A stretch of 64,000 bases of DNA from Chitinophaga dinghuensis (GCF_003259435.1 NZ_QLMA01000002.1:186001-250000), one strand, 5' to 3'; positions 26,854-37,066 are shown, counted from the stretch's first letter. The notes: a model not told the origin generated them from the sequence alone. Made by a program: numbers and translations.

Positions 26854-29350
26854 TCATATCATTACCTCTTTGTGCTGTTGCATGGTATACCTTGTCATCA
26901 GCTCCTGTAGCACAACCCGCTCTGTGCCGGAAGGAGATCGATTGTATACCGGCAGCGAAGTATCCTGGAAGAAAAAACGGAAACCAAAAGATTATTCCAC
27001 GCTTTCAGATGGTATGACCAAAAGAATACGACCTGCAAAAAATAAACGCTTCCTGGGAATGCCGCTTAAATTGTGGTTATACAATTTAGGTCATGAACCT
27101 AAACCTGGCAAAAAAGGACTGAATCATCTACTTCGTAAGAAGTGGGGAGAACCGCCCGTATTACTGAGTCAGGCGAAGCCAGACTATACCGCAAACGTCT
27201 TGGAACAATACCTTGTTGATAATGGCTATTTCCAGGCAGATGTAACTTCTCAGGTAATCAATCATGGCAGTAAAAAGGCCAAAATAAAATATACAGCGAG
27301 CCCTCATCACCGTTATACCATTAATACTGTAAAATTTCTGACGGACAGTTCCGCCATTGGCAAAGCGATCGCCGCCACTATTAAAGAAAGTTCGCTGATA
27401 CCAGGAAAGCCATATTCGCTGGATTCTATCAAAGCTGAACGCGAACGCATACACGCCGTTTTAAAAGAACGTGGCTACTATTACTTTACGCCGGACTACA
27501 TGCTCGTTCAGGCAGATACCAACCATAATGGCAAAGTAGATATGTACGTGAAAGTGAAGGAGAATACGCCCGTTGCAGCATTACGTCCATATAGGCTGCA
27601 TGATGTTATCCTTTACCCCGACTACTCCCTGGATAATGATTCTACTTCTACCGCTGGCACGCCGCTCAAATACAAAGGTATTTACATCATCGATTCAGCA
27701 AAGCGATTCCGTCCGCTGGTCTTTAATAAATCGGTGTTTCTCCGGCCGGATAGTTTGTACCGACTGAGTTCCCACAATATCACGCTACAACGCCTGATTA
27801 ACCTAGGTACTTTCAAGTTTATAAAAGGACAGTTCAGTCCTGTGCGGGATACTTCGATACATAACTTCGCTGTCGGAAATCCTAACCTGCCAGGCAATAA
27901 TGGCGTACCAAGGTCGCCCAATGACAGCAGCCTCAGAAACAGGAATAATAATAATATAAATTTACCTGGGGGAGACACGACCCGATCTAACCGGAGAGAT
28001 ACTTCCAGGTCCGGATTCTCCAATACGTATGGCAGCTATTTCGCCGCTGATAGCGGCTGGCTGGATGCTCGCTTTTATCTGACGCCTTATCAGCGCAGAT
28101 CTTTGCAAACAGAATTAAGGGGCACTTCCAAATCAAATGGCTTCGTTGGTTCCCAGATAAAAATTACTGCTAAAAACCGTAACTGGCTGCATGCCGCAGA
28201 TCTCCTGGAGATCGGGCTTACCGGCGGTATGGAATGGCAAACCGGTAATAATGCCGGCGGTTCCAACTCTTATTCTCTGGGGGCGGAAGTCGCTGTTACT
28301 ATTCCCCGCTTCTGGACGCCTTTCGGTCTTAACCCGCGTACGCCCTATGTACCACGTACCCGTGTGAGTCTGAACTACGATCTGTACAGCAGGTCCGACA
28401 TGTATAACCTGAACGCCTATACGGTGCAGTTACAATACCTCTGGCAGCGTACAAAGAATTTAAATCACGCTTTCGCGCCAATTGCGGTAACATATGTATT
28501 GCCTACCAAAACAACTGCTGCATACGACAGTATCCTCGCGAATGATCCTAGTCAGCGTGCAGCTATTTCCAAGCAGTTCATCCTGGGCGGTAACTATACG
28601 ATTACTTACAATAACCTGAATGCAAACAAGATCCATAGTTTTTACCTCAGTGGGAACCTGGATGTGTCAGGAAATCTTGCAGGATTAGTTGTTCCGAAAA
28701 AGGGAGACACCACCAAAAATATATTCGGTAACCCATTCGCACAATACGAAAGAATAACGCTGGAAGGCCGCCACTACTGGCAGCTTGGAAAGGGCAAACA
28801 ATGGGTAAACCGCTTATATATGGGCTTCGGTTTCCCTTATGGCAACAGTGTAACAGGCATTAGTAATTCCATGCCTTTTGTAAAACAGTATTTCACTGGA
28901 GGTAGTAGTAGCATACGCGCTTTCAGAGCCCGCACGCTGGGACCTGGTTCTTACCATAATTATGCGGTTGACACCACGTCATTACTGGCAAATGAAGCCG
29001 GAGATATCAAACTGGAATTTAACTCGGAATTACGTATTCATCTGGCGAGCGTTTTCAATTTCGCCGCTTTCATTGATGCAGGAAATGTTTGGTTGGCAAG
29101 GCCTGATACGAGTAAGCCGGGTGGCGAGTTTAAAATGAATTCTTTCCTGAAAGATATTGCTGTAGGAGCAGGGGTAGGTTTGCGAGTAGACGCCTCCATT
29201 GTGGTGGTTCGTTTCGACCTGGCCTTCCCGCTGCGTGTGCCTTATCTGCCGGAGAACCAACGTTGGGTGATTAATCAAATTAACTTCGGAGATCCTGATT
29301 GGAGAAAGAAAAATCTGATTCTGAATATTGCTATCGGATATCCTTTCTAA
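26837..29350 (+). CDS. tamL: TamL-type outer-membrane lipoprotein of the BamA/TamA family
   Basis: An 837-residue Omp85-family protein that begins with a lipoprotein signal: VISSCSTT gives a lipobox with Cys about 20 residues from the start. POTRA-like domains occupy roughly residues 100-270, a Ser/Asn/Arg-rich linker runs near 360-400, and a C-terminal beta barrel follows. The conserved RAFRARTLGPG segment carries the VRGF/Y-like motif of the Omp85 barrel lid, and the last residue is Phe. Lipidated TamA (TamL) is the known Bacteroidota form. I chose the ATG at 26837, which overlaps tamB by 17 bp and puts the signal peptide at the N-terminus; a longer frame from 26744 would bury it. Partner of TamB. 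Confidence 0.92.
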   Translation: MHRINSHIITSLCCCMVYLVISSCSTTRSVPEGDRLYTGSEVSWKKKRKPKDYSTLSDGMTKRIRPAKNKRFLGMPLKLWLYNLGHEPKPGKKGLNHLLRKKWGEPPVLLSQAKPDYTANVLEQYLVDNGYFQADVTSQVINHGSKKAKIKYTASPHHRYTINTVKFLTDSSAIGKAIAATIKESSLIPGKPYSLDSIKAERERIHAVLKERGYYYFTPDYMLVQADTNHNGKVDMYVKVKENTPVAALRPYRLHDVILYPDYSLDNDSTSTAGTPLKYKGIYIIDSAKRFRPLVFNKSVFLRPDSLYRLSSHNITLQRLINLGTFKFIKGQFSPVRDTSIHNFAVGNPNLPGNNGVPRSPNDSSLRNRNNNNINLPGGDTTRSNRRDTSRSGFSNTYGSYFAADSGWLDARFYLTPYQRRSLQTELRGTSKSNGFVGSQIKITAKNRNWLHAADLLEIGLTGGMEWQTGNNAGGSNSYSLGAEVAVTIPRFWTPFGLNPRTPYVPRTRVSLNYDLYSRSDMYNLNAYTVQLQYLWQRTKNLNHAFAPIAVTYVLPTKTTAAYDSILANDPSQRAAISKQFILGGNYTITYNNLNANKIHSFYLSGNLDVSGNLAGLVVPKKGDTTKNIFGNPFAQYERITLEGRHYWQLGKGKQWVNRLYMGFGFPYGNSVTGISNSMPFVKQYFTGGSSSIRAFRARTLGPGSYHNYAVDTTSLLANEAGDIKLEFNSELRIHLASVFNFAAFIDAGNVWLARPDTSKPGGEFKMNSFLKDIAVGAGVGLRVDASIVVVRFDLAFPLRVPYLPENQRWVINQINFGDPDWRKKNLILNIAIGYPF

Positions 29351-29358
29351 AAAAACAT

Positions 29359-29408
29359 TTGCGTGTATTCATTTACGTTATACTACGTAAACGAATACAC
29401 GTTTTTTA
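29359..29408. terminator. Terminator between tamL and poxB
   Basis: A 17-bp stem with one mismatch (29362-29378 with 29385-29401), a 6-nt loop and TTTTTT. It is placed between convergent genes and is probably used from both sides. Confidence 0.85.
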
Positions 29409-31142
29409 AAGTACATCTTTCAGGTGCTTATAATTGGATTTCACTGCTTCAAATACATCTTCATATCTGCCCCCTAAAATCAGTTTCCCCATCCACATTG
29501 CGAAGCCTTTCATTTGAGTAAATTCAATTTTCGGCGGCATGGCCAAAGAGCTGGGATTGGTGAATATATTAACGAGCACAGGCCCATTGGTATTGACGGC
29601 AGCGGTCAGTACAGAGAAGGCGTCGTTGGGTTCTTTCAAAGTGAAGGTCATGAATCCCATTGCTGCAGCCACTGCTGCAAAATCCGGATTATCCATATCT
29701 GTTTGCCAGTCGGGTAATCCCGCTACTTCCATTTCCAGCTTCACCATTCCCAACGATCTGTTATTAAACACCAATACTTTTACTGGAAGATTGTATTGGC
29801 GTATTGTCATGAGATCCCCGAGTGTCATGGTTAATCCGCCATCGCCACAGAGCGCAAATACTTCCCTTCCCGGATACGCGAGTGCAGCGCCGATAGATTG
29901 TGGCAATGCATTGGCCATGGACCCATGATTAAAGGAACCTAATAAAATCCTTTTACCAGTTCCATGCAGATACCTTGCGGCCCAGACGTTCGTCATACCG
30001 GTATCCACCGTAAATATGGCGTCATCTGCGGCCACTTTATTGATAATACTGGCAATATATTCCGGAGAGATGGCCTCTTCTTTCCCTTGATCCTCTACGT
30101 AAGTCTGAAGTTTCTTATCCACTTCCTGATGAAAGGCCAGCATCGCATCCAGATAATCCCTGTCTGTTTTTTCCTCCACCAGCGGTAACAGTGCTACCAA
30201 CGTATCCCGGATATCGCCGCAAAGTCCCATTTCCAGGTTAGCCCTGCGTCCTAAACGCTCCGGTTGAATATCGATCTGCACTAGCTTCTTATTATCCGGG
30301 ATAAAGGGAGTATACGGGAAATCGGTGCCCAGTAATAATACCAGGTCTGCTTCGTGCATGCTTTTGTATGCCGATGCAATACCTAAAAGTCCTGTCATCC
30401 CTACTTCATTGGGATTATCGTATTGTATACCCATTTTTGCGCGAAAAGAATAGGCTACAGGCGCTTTTAATCTATTCGACAACTCAACTACCTCATCATG
30501 GGCCGGAGAGGCGCCAAGGCCACAATAAATGGCAATTCTTTCAGCACCTTGCAACATAGCAGCGAGTGCATGCAGTTCTTTGTCGGAAGGCCGCACGATT
30601 GGATGAGGCTGGTATACTTTCGTAGCGGTGATTATCTCCATAGCATCCGACGACGCCACGTCTCCCGGAATTCCCAATACAGCAACACCTTTTCTGCTCA
30701 CAGCATGTTGTAGTGCTGCCTGTAACATACGTGGCGCCTGCGCAGCAGTTGCTGCTACCTGATTATAACAGCTGCAATCGTCAAACAGCTTAATGGTATT
30801 AGTTTCCTGAAAATAATTACTGCCAAATTCTGTTGTCTCACAGGTGGAAGCCAACGCTATCACGGGAGCGCCTGAACGATGCGCATCATATAGTCCATTT
30901 ACCAAATGAACATGGCCAGGACCACTGCTGCCAGCGCAACAACCAATACCCAACAGCTGCGCGTCTGCGCCAGCGGCATATGCGCCCGCCTCCTCATGCC
31001 GCACATGTACCCACTGAATACGACCATCACGCCTGACAGCATCATTGATATGATTCAGACTATCGCCTGTTACTGCATAAATTCTCTTCACACCTGCCGC
31101 TGCCAACATATCCACTAACTGATCAGCTACTATTTTTGCCAT
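29406..31142 (-). CDS. poxB: ThDP-dependent pyruvate oxidase / pyruvate:quinone dehydrogenase
   Basis: A 578-residue enzyme of the acetohydroxyacid synthase/pyruvate oxidase superfamily, closest in order and length to E. coli PoxB (572 residues), which decarboxylates pyruvate to acetate and passes electrons to quinone. The ThDP-activating Glu is in HVRHEEAGAYAAGADAQL (about residue 50), the central FAD/nucleotide domain spans ~185-330, and the ThDP-Mg motif is GDGGLTMTLGDLMT through NN near residue 430-457. A C-terminal extension rich in charged helix (RYEDVFEAVKSNYKHLKDVL) resembles the lipid-activation tail of PoxB. An alternative assignment is an O2-dependent pyruvate oxidase. Single gene, convergent with tamL. 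Confidence 0.87.
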   Translation of the reverse strand: MAKIVADQLVDMLAAAGVKRIYAVTGDSLNHINDAVRRDGRIQWVHVRHEEAGAYAAGADAQLLGIGCCAGSSGPGHVHLVNGLYDAHRSGAPVIALASTCETTEFGSNYFQETNTIKLFDDCSCYNQVAATAAQAPRMLQAALQHAVSRKGVAVLGIPGDVASSDAMEIITATKVYQPHPIVRPSDKELHALAAMLQGAERIAIYCGLGASPAHDEVVELSNRLKAPVAYSFRAKMGIQYDNPNEVGMTGLLGIASAYKSMHEADLVLLLGTDFPYTPFIPDNKKLVQIDIQPERLGRRANLEMGLCGDIRDTLVALLPLVEEKTDRDYLDAMLAFHQEVDKKLQTYVEDQGKEEAISPEYIASIINKVAADDAIFTVDTGMTNVWAARYLHGTGKRILLGSFNHGSMANALPQSIGAALAYPGREVFALCGDGGLTMTLGDLMTIRQYNLPVKVLVFNNRSLGMVKLEMEVAGLPDWQTDMDNPDFAAVAAAMGFMTFTLKEPNDAFSVLTAAVNTNGPVLVNIFTNPSSLAMPPKIEFTQMKGFAMWMGKLILGGRYEDVFEAVKSNYKHLKDVL

Positions 31143-31268
31143 AATGATAATTTTTGCTGTTCTCTTGCAAAACGCAGGAAAATCACCTTTGTTCAGCGCC
31201 TCATTATTATCAGAAACATTATTTTTTTTAAGCTACTTTTATCCTAACCTAAACCTTCGTGTAATAGC

Positions 31269-31649
31269 ATGTCCATATTGAAAAAACACACCTCCATTAC
31301 AGTAATTGCCTCATTACTACTGCTTTGTTCTGCTTGTAGCAGACAAATTACCCAAACAGGAAAAGCATCCTACTATGCAGATTCTTTTGATGGCAAGAAA
31401 ACCGCCAGTGGCGAAACTTTCCGCCAGAATAGTCTGACCGCGGCCCATCCCAATCTGCCTTTCGGCACCAAGGTGAGAGTCCTGAACATCTCCAACGGCC
31501 GTTCCGTTAAGGTGAGAATCAACGACAGAGGACCTTTTACTAAAGGCCGTATGATTGATGTGTCTAAAAAAGCGGCGAAAAAACTGGGAATGGTGAGTAC
31601 CGGCGTTGCAACGGTGCAGATAAAATATAAGAAGAAACAAAAAGCCTGA
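31269..31649 (+). CDS. rlpA: RlpA-like septal lipoprotein (double-psi beta-barrel)
   Basis: A 126-residue protein with a lipoprotein signal (LLLLCSAC, Cys near residue 23) and an RlpA-type double-psi beta-barrel. The signature parts are TGKASYYADSFDGKKTASGE, LTAAHPNLPFGTKVRVLN and VRINDRGPFTKGRMIDVSKKAA. RlpA proteins bind or cleave glycan strands that lack stem peptides, usually at the septum. The C-terminal SPOR domain of the E. coli protein is missing, so targeting may differ. A TACTTTTA element about 40 bp upstream may be its -7 box. Single gene; the next gene starts 95 bp later. Confidence 0.9.
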   Translation: MSILKKHTSITVIASLLLLCSACSRQITQTGKASYYADSFDGKKTASGETFRQNSLTAAHPNLPFGTKVRVLNISNGRSVKVRINDRGPFTKGRMIDVSKKAAKKLGMVSTGVATVQIKYKKKQKA

Positions 31650-31744
31650 TGATGCCATTCTCATTCCATTGTAATTTTTGATGAATGAAATTGCATTTAG
31701 CATTTCTAGCTGCTTTATTTGTTCACAATCAATCAAAAAGAACA

Positions 31745-32998
31745 ATGAAAAAGAAATGGTTACTGCTGGCATTGTTGCTCACAACTGCCACTACCCGCAT
31801 TTTTGCACAAACTCCTCAGGCGGACTTACCTGGATTCACCGCCTACGCCGATCCGGAAGAAGAAAACGTTCAGATTAGTCAACGTAACGGCGTTATCAAA
31901 TGGACAGATAAAGCCAATACCGTTAATTTCTATTTCCATGTAGCTACTCCCGGCACGCTGAAAGTAGCACTGACGGCCAAATCCGATGCACCTAGTAAAG
32001 TAGCCGTTACAATAAATGGCGTAGAAAAAACAATCAGCATTAACGCGAATGCATATACGAAAATTCCAGTATTAGAAACGAAAATTAAATCTGCTGGATT
32101 CTATTGTGTGAGTTTGAAAGGTGTGGAAAAGAAAGGAGATGTTTACGGAGACATACAGTCCGTGAACCTCGAAGGTTCCGCAGTAAAAGATATTCAGTTC
32201 AACCCGAAACCTTGGCGCAGAGCAGCTTCCGTACATTTGAACTATCCTGTACCTGAAGGAAAAAATCCTGAATACTTCTATGGCGAAATTAAAGTACCAG
32301 CAGGTGAAGACAAACTGGGTACCTATTTTATGTCGTGCGGATTTCACCGTGGTTATTTCGGAATGCAGGTAAATTCTCCTACTGAAAGAAGAATCATTTT
32401 CTCTGTATGGGATGCAGGAGGGGAGCCACAATCCCGCGACAAGGTTAAGTATGAAGATCAGGTCGTATTACTTGCAAAAGGCGATAGTGTGGAGGCCAGC
32501 GGCTTCGGCGGTGAAGGAACCGGCGGACATAGTCACTGGGTTTATAACTGGAAGCCAGGAGAAACATATCGTTTCCTGATGCATAGCGTTCCGGAAGGCA
32601 ATACTACTACTTACACCGCCTATTTCTATGTTCCCGAACATCATGAATGGAAAATGATTGCCAGTTTCCGTGCTCCTAAAGATGGTAAGTACATGGGACA
32701 TCTGTACTCCTTCCTGGAAAACTTCTCATTCAGCAATGGGCATCTTGGTCGTAAAGGATACTTCGGTAACCACTGGATAAAAACAAATACCGGAGAATGG
32801 ATCGAATTAACAAAAGCCAAATTCACCAACGACGCTACAGCAAGAGCGAAAGACAGGCTGGATTTCGGTGGCGGTAGTGAAAACGGATGGTTTTATCTGT
32901 GGAACAGTGGCTTTAAACCGGCCAATGCACAAGCAGGAGATATCTTCGAACATCCGGCAACCGGTCAGCATCCAGACATTAATCTCCCTAAATTCTAA
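31745..32998 (+). CDS. Exported DUF3472 protein with an N-terminal DUF5077-like domain
   Basis: A 417-residue secreted protein with signal peptide MKKKWLLLALLLTTATTRIFAQ. Residues ~30-150 look like a carbohydrate-binding-like beta sandwich (DUF5077 type). About 165-400 match DUF3472: YFYGEIKVPAGEDKLGTYFMSCGFHRGYFGMQVNSPTERRIIFSVWD is the recognisable core. Function is unknown; the family often sits with polysaccharide-use genes and may bind glycans. I used the internal ATG at 31745 because the 20 codons before it hide the signal peptide. It is a single unit with a strong terminator. Confidence 0.82.
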   Translation: MKKKWLLLALLLTTATTRIFAQTPQADLPGFTAYADPEEENVQISQRNGVIKWTDKANTVNFYFHVATPGTLKVALTAKSDAPSKVAVTINGVEKTISINANAYTKIPVLETKIKSAGFYCVSLKGVEKKGDVYGDIQSVNLEGSAVKDIQFNPKPWRRAASVHLNYPVPEGKNPEYFYGEIKVPAGEDKLGTYFMSCGFHRGYFGMQVNSPTERRIIFSVWDAGGEPQSRDKVKYEDQVVLLAKGDSVEASGFGGEGTGGHSHWVYNWKPGETYRFLMHSVPEGNTTTYTAYFYVPEHHEWKMIASFRAPKDGKYMGHLYSFLENFSFSNGHLGRKGYFGNHWIKTNTGEWIELTKAKFTNDATARAKDRLDFGGGSENGWFYLWNSGFKPANAQAGDIFEHPATGQHPDINLPKF

Positions 32999-33002
32999 TT
33001 TC

Positions 33003-33039
33003 CAAGCCCTGCTACACTCAATTGCAGGGCTTTTTTTGC
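33003..33039 (+). terminator. Terminator of the DUF3472 gene
   Basis: AGCCCTGC (33005-33012) pairs with GCAGGGCT (33024-33031), then seven T. Confidence 0.85.
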
Positions 33040-33200
33040 ACATTATTATCCTATATACCCCATAGGATTAAGGGGAGAAATTTATTTTCTATGCTTCCCT
33101 CTTTCTTGGTTGTTTTTCTCGTTCAACTTTTCAACAAAACAAAATCTTTAATTTAGTTGCGGAATTTGGATGTCACTCCTAAAAAATGTAATCTCAGAAT

Positions 33201-34307
33201 ATGGCTAACAAGAAAATACTGCCAATTCCACAAGTGCTGGATGTTTTGAACCCTTTCAAAGTAAAGAAGCAACGATTAATGAACTTTAATCCTGCTATTG
33301 GAACTGCCATGCGCCAACCGGCAGACTGTACAAAGATTACCACATTTAATTATAGCCCTTCTACACTGGAAGAAAGGGCAATTACCAATGTACAAGACGT
33401 ATTTCCATATCTTGAATCATCCAATATTACCTGGATCAATGTAGATGGCATTCGAAAAGAAGATATTCACGCTATCGCCACCTGCTTTATGATTCATCCG
33501 CTGCTGGAAGAAGATATTCTCAGCGTAGGACAACGTGCAAAAATGGATGAAATAGGAGAACATATGTTTTGCCTGTTACCGATGATGTACTTTAACAGTG
33601 AAACTTCCACTGTAGAACAGGAACAGGTAAGTATTCTGCTGGGGAAAAATTTCGTGATCTCTTTCCAGGATGATCCTACCAGAGATGTGTTTGATCCGAT
33701 ACGCGAAAAACTGCGCATAGCTTCTTCCCGTATCAGAAGTGGGTCAACAGATTATCTCTGTTATGCGCTTATTGACATCATTGTGGATAACTACTTCGTA
33801 GTGTTGGATAAGCTGGGAGAGCGGATTGAGCTGATGGAAGACCTGGTCCAACATCAGCCCACTACCAAAACACTCGCCCGTATCAATTTCCTGAAGAGGG
33901 AATTATTAATATTCAAACGCGCGATTTCACCTGTTCGTGATCTTGTAAATGGATTCCTGAAAAGTGAAAGCGATCTCCTGGAAGACAGGGACACTAAATA
34001 CTTCAAAGATGTGTTTGATCACATCATTCAATGTACGGAGCTCGCCGAAACCTACCGGGATACCGTTCTGAACTTACAGGAGATGTATCATACCCAGCTC
34101 AATCTGAAGTTGAATGAAATCATGAAAGTACTGGCCGTAGTAACTACCCTTATGGCGCCGCTTACGCTGATCGCCGGTATTTACGGAATGAACTTTCAGA
34201 ATATGCCCGAACTAAAATCGGAGAACGGGTATTACATCACCTTGGGAGCGATGGGTATATTACTTGTGTTTATGATCTGGCTGTTCAGAAAACGGGGTTG
34301 GTTTTAA
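33201..34307 (+). CDS. corA: CorA-family magnesium/cobalt transporter
   Basis: A 368-residue CorA-type channel. A cytoplasmic alpha/beta domain (residues ~40-200) leads into a long stalk helix and two C-terminal membrane segments. The GMN signature is intact in LIAGIYGMNFQNMPE (about residues 325-339), after LAVVTTLMAPLTL, and the basic end RKRGWF is typical. It imports Mg2+, possibly Co2+ or Ni2+. Preceded by a 160-bp gap and convergent with the DUF2480 gene, whose stop overlaps its own by 3-4 bp. Nothing suggests an operon. Confidence 0.95.
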   Translation: MANKKILPIPQVLDVLNPFKVKKQRLMNFNPAIGTAMRQPADCTKITTFNYSPSTLEERAITNVQDVFPYLESSNITWINVDGIRKEDIHAIATCFMIHPLLEEDILSVGQRAKMDEIGEHMFCLLPMMYFNSETSTVEQEQVSILLGKNFVISFQDDPTRDVFDPIREKLRIASSRIRSGSTDYLCYALIDIIVDNYFVVLDKLGERIELMEDLVQHQPTTKTLARINFLKRELLIFKRAISPVRDLVNGFLKSESDLLEDRDTKYFKDVFDHIIQCTELAETYRDTVLNLQEMYHTQLNLKLNEIMKVLAVVTTLMAPLTLIAGIYGMNFQNMPELKSENGYYITLGAMGILLVFMIWLFRKRGWF

Positions 34308-34810
34308 CCCTTGTTTTTATAAATAGGAACAGTGGAGCAAGGCTCTCCATACATTAAACTCTTCACTACTGGTCGGAGCAGACGGGTAATTTCTGCATAA
34401 GCTACTTCGCTGACGCGTTTATCGCCGCAGCCTTTAATAACGATGCGTTTATCCACATAGGCGGAAGTGTCCAATTGTCCGATATTACGGAGATATACCG
34501 TTTTATAAATAAATTCAGCATCTCCTGCTGCTACATATGCTGCTACAGGTTGCAGGTAACTCATTACCAGCATATATGCCCACAAAGGAATAACAGTATC
34601 CACACTACAAATGATACCCACGTTCTTTTGGCGGTACTGCTCCCAGTCGTGCGACTGTAAAGCGGTTCTGAAATCCTTTTCTTTCAGGATCATTTCCATG
34701 AAAAGGAATGGTTTCAGGTCAAAAACAACAATTTCACCCTGGGGATAAAACTGCTCCAGGTCTATTGTTTCCAGTCCACTCTGTGCTACTTTATTGATGA
34801 TTTCGTCCAT
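34304..34810 (-). CDS. DUF2480 family protein
   Basis: A 168-residue cytoplasmic protein of the DUF2480 family, widespread in Bacteroidota and without an established function. Recognisable segments are IDLEQFYPQGEIVVFDLKPFLFMEMILKEKDFR (residues ~17-49), CSVDTVIPLWAYMLV and the C-terminal GCGDKRVSEVAYAEIT and GEPCSTVPIYK. No signal peptide or membrane segment is present. Two conserved-looking Cys and several acidic residues could bind a metal, but this is a guess. I chose the ATG at 34810 rather than a GTG three codons earlier. Convergent with corA; not in a visible operon. Confidence 0.82.
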   Translation of the reverse strand: MDEIINKVAQSGLETIDLEQFYPQGEIVVFDLKPFLFMEMILKEKDFRTALQSHDWEQYRQKNVGIICSVDTVIPLWAYMLVMSYLQPVAAYVAAGDAEFIYKTVYLRNIGQLDTSAYVDKRIVIKGCGDKRVSEVAYAEITRLLRPVVKSLMYGEPCSTVPIYKNKG

Positions 34811-34867
34811 TTTATCCACATTTAGACTACAAATTTACGAATAACGGAGGACGATAATTGTCACCAT

Positions 34868-34907
34868 ATAAACACAAAAACGCCTCCGCAGGGTAGCGGA
34901 GGCGTTT
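34868..34907 (-). terminator. ppiD terminator
   Basis: AACGCCTCCGC (34879-34889) pairs with GCGGAGGCGTT (34896-34906); on the minus strand the hairpin is followed by a T-rich tail. It lies 28 bp after the ppiD stop. Confidence 0.8.
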
Positions 34908-34933
34908 GCCTTATGTCAGTAAAAATGTACTAA

Positions 34934-37036
34934 TTAGAAGAGTTTACCGCGAGTATCTTTCACATTGCTGAGTTTCTTCAGGATCTGAGTCATCTGAGAG
35001 TTCAGCATAGAGATCACGCTTTGTTCGTAGGCAGCCTGCATTTGAGGAATATCCTGAGCAGGTTGTGCAGCAGGTTGATACTCATCAACTTTTACTACAT
35101 ATACACCGGCGTTACCTTCAATTGGAGCAGAAACTGCTTTGGTACCCCAGTTTTTGTTGAAAGAAGCGCCTGCAACGCGTGGTTCGAAGCCAAGAGCAGG
35201 GATGAAAGGAGTAGCGAAAGAAACGCCTTCAGCTTTCAGCACTGGTTGAGAACTTGCTTTTGCAGCAGCATCCAGGGAAGAAGGAGTACCCAGTTTAGCG
35301 ATAATCTGGTCAGCTTTCTTCTGTTTTCTCACTTCAGATTCAACGAGTTGTCTTACATCTTCCAGAGGAGCAGTACCTTCTTCACGAACGGAAGTGAGCA
35401 TAGCTACTACATATTTATCATCCAGAGTGAATACAGTGCTTACATCGCCTTTTTTAGCATCGTAAGCCCAACGTACCAATTCACGGGACTGGCCCAGACC
35501 TGGGATAACGAAGTCCATAGGACGAACATTGTCAGCAATTTTCTTCACCAGTTTACCTTCCTGAATATTTTTCTGGAAAGCGCCGGAGTTACGTGTTTTT
35601 GAAGCGAAGTCGCTTGCAGCGGAATATGCAGTATTGTTAGTTTCTTTACTAGCTTCAACTGGTTTAGCCAGGTAAGCTACTTTAATAGCAGTACCGATAT
35701 TTTTCTGGTCCATGATCTGCATTACGTGGTAGCCAAACTGTGTTTTAACTACTTTGTATTCACCTTTAGCACCAGAGAAAGCGAAATCTTTGAATTCAGG
35801 AACGAACTGGCTGGATGGAGTCAGATCATATTCACCGTTGGTTTGTTTGCTACCTTGGTCATCAGAGTATTTAGCTACCAAATCAGAGAAGCTTGCGCCA
35901 CCTTTCACTGCAGCCAGGATACTGTCTGCGCGACCTTTAGCGATAGAGTCAGAAACACCTTCCTGAGGATTTTCAGCGATCAGGATGTGACGAACTTTAA
36001 CGCTGTCTGGCATGGATTTACGCTCGATCATTTTTGCGAAAGAGATCAGGTGGTTATCATAGTAAGGTCCGAAAACACCACCAATTGGCAGATCCACGAT
36101 AGAATCTCTCATTGGCATTCTGGCTTCGCTTTTAGAGATAAAGCCATCATAATATTTGGTATCGGAGTTACGGTTAATGAACAGTGCGATATCTTTTGCG
36201 CTAACGGTATCCAGTTCGAGTTTCAGCGCCATCAGTTGTTGTACAGCAGCAGCGGTATCAACAGCAGAAGGGATAGCGTCGAAGGATACGTATTCAACTT
36301 TGCGGGATTCTTCTACCTGGAACAGTTTGCTATGATCATTAATATAGCGTTGCAGTTCTGCATCTGTTACTTTAACGGTAGAATCAGCGATAGTAGCATA
36401 AGGAACGCTAACATAAGATACGGTAGCTGTTTGGCTGTTATCTTCTTGTTGTTGTTTTGCTAACCATTTTGGATAATAGATACCTTGTCTTACCAGGGTA
36501 ACATATTTCTGTTGTGTCTGATAATCTTTAATCTGAGCTTGCATGGTGTGCAATGCTTCACGGATTTGAGGATTAGAACCACCTTGACGGATGATGTTCA
36601 GCATTTCGGTAGTATTCAGCTGACCGTTACGGCCGAACTGTTGTACTACAATTGGGTTAGGGTTTTTACCAGTGAATTGGTCAACCACTTCCGCTTCAGT
36701 TACAGCGATACCCAGTTTGTCGTATTGAGCTTTTAATATTTCTTCAGACAGAAAATCATTCCATACTTTTTCACGGATACTCTGACGATCTTCTTCACTC
36801 AGATTAACATTACCACCCATTCTCTGACGGTAGTTGTTTTCAAAATCCGTAATACGACGTTGGTAATCCGCATATTCGAGCGATTCACCATTTACTTTAC
36901 CCACAACATTGGAACGACGGGTAAGGGAGTTTCTGCCAAAAAAGGCATCCTGCAGCAGGAAACTGACAATAGCCACGCAAATCACAACAACGATGACAAC
37001 GGCGTACTTGTCCCTGATTTTCTGAATTACTGACAT
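34934..37036 (-). CDS. ppiD: PpiD/SurA-type membrane-anchored peptidylprolyl isomerase
   Basis: A 700-residue periplasmic chaperone anchored by one N-terminal membrane segment (about residues 11-31, YAVVIVVVICVAIVSFLLQ). A SurA-N-like helical region follows (GKVNGESLEYADYQRRITDFE onward). A parvulin-type rotamase domain lies near residues 345-445, with VRHILIAE, GASFSDLVAKYSDDQGSKQTNGEY and the TQFGYHVMQI strand. A second, weaker PPIase-like or helical region completes the C-terminus. Its role is folding of outer-membrane and periplasmic proteins as they leave the Sec translocon. It is a single-gene unit. The upstream 766 bp belong to the DnaA-box-rich region before nadA. Confidence 0.9.
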   Translation of the reverse strand: MSVIQKIRDKYAVVIVVVICVAIVSFLLQDAFFGRNSLTRRSNVVGKVNGESLEYADYQRRITDFENNYRQRMGGNVNLSEEDRQSIREKVWNDFLSEEILKAQYDKLGIAVTEAEVVDQFTGKNPNPIVVQQFGRNGQLNTTEMLNIIRQGGSNPQIREALHTMQAQIKDYQTQQKYVTLVRQGIYYPKWLAKQQQEDNSQTATVSYVSVPYATIADSTVKVTDAELQRYINDHSKLFQVEESRKVEYVSFDAIPSAVDTAAAVQQLMALKLELDTVSAKDIALFINRNSDTKYYDGFISKSEARMPMRDSIVDLPIGGVFGPYYDNHLISFAKMIERKSMPDSVKVRHILIAENPQEGVSDSIAKGRADSILAAVKGGASFSDLVAKYSDDQGSKQTNGEYDLTPSSQFVPEFKDFAFSGAKGEYKVVKTQFGYHVMQIMDQKNIGTAIKVAYLAKPVEASKETNNTAYSAASDFASKTRNSGAFQKNIQEGKLVKKIADNVRPMDFVIPGLGQSRELVRWAYDAKKGDVSTVFTLDDKYVVAMLTSVREEGTAPLEDVRQLVESEVRKQKKADQIIAKLGTPSSLDAAAKASSQPVLKAEGVSFATPFIPALGFEPRVAGASFNKNWGTKAVSAPIEGNAGVYVVKVDEYQPAAQPAQDIPQMQAAYEQSVISMLNSQMTQILKKLSNVKDTRGKLF

Positions 37037-37066
37037 ATATTATATAGTCTACATTTTTAAGGAAAG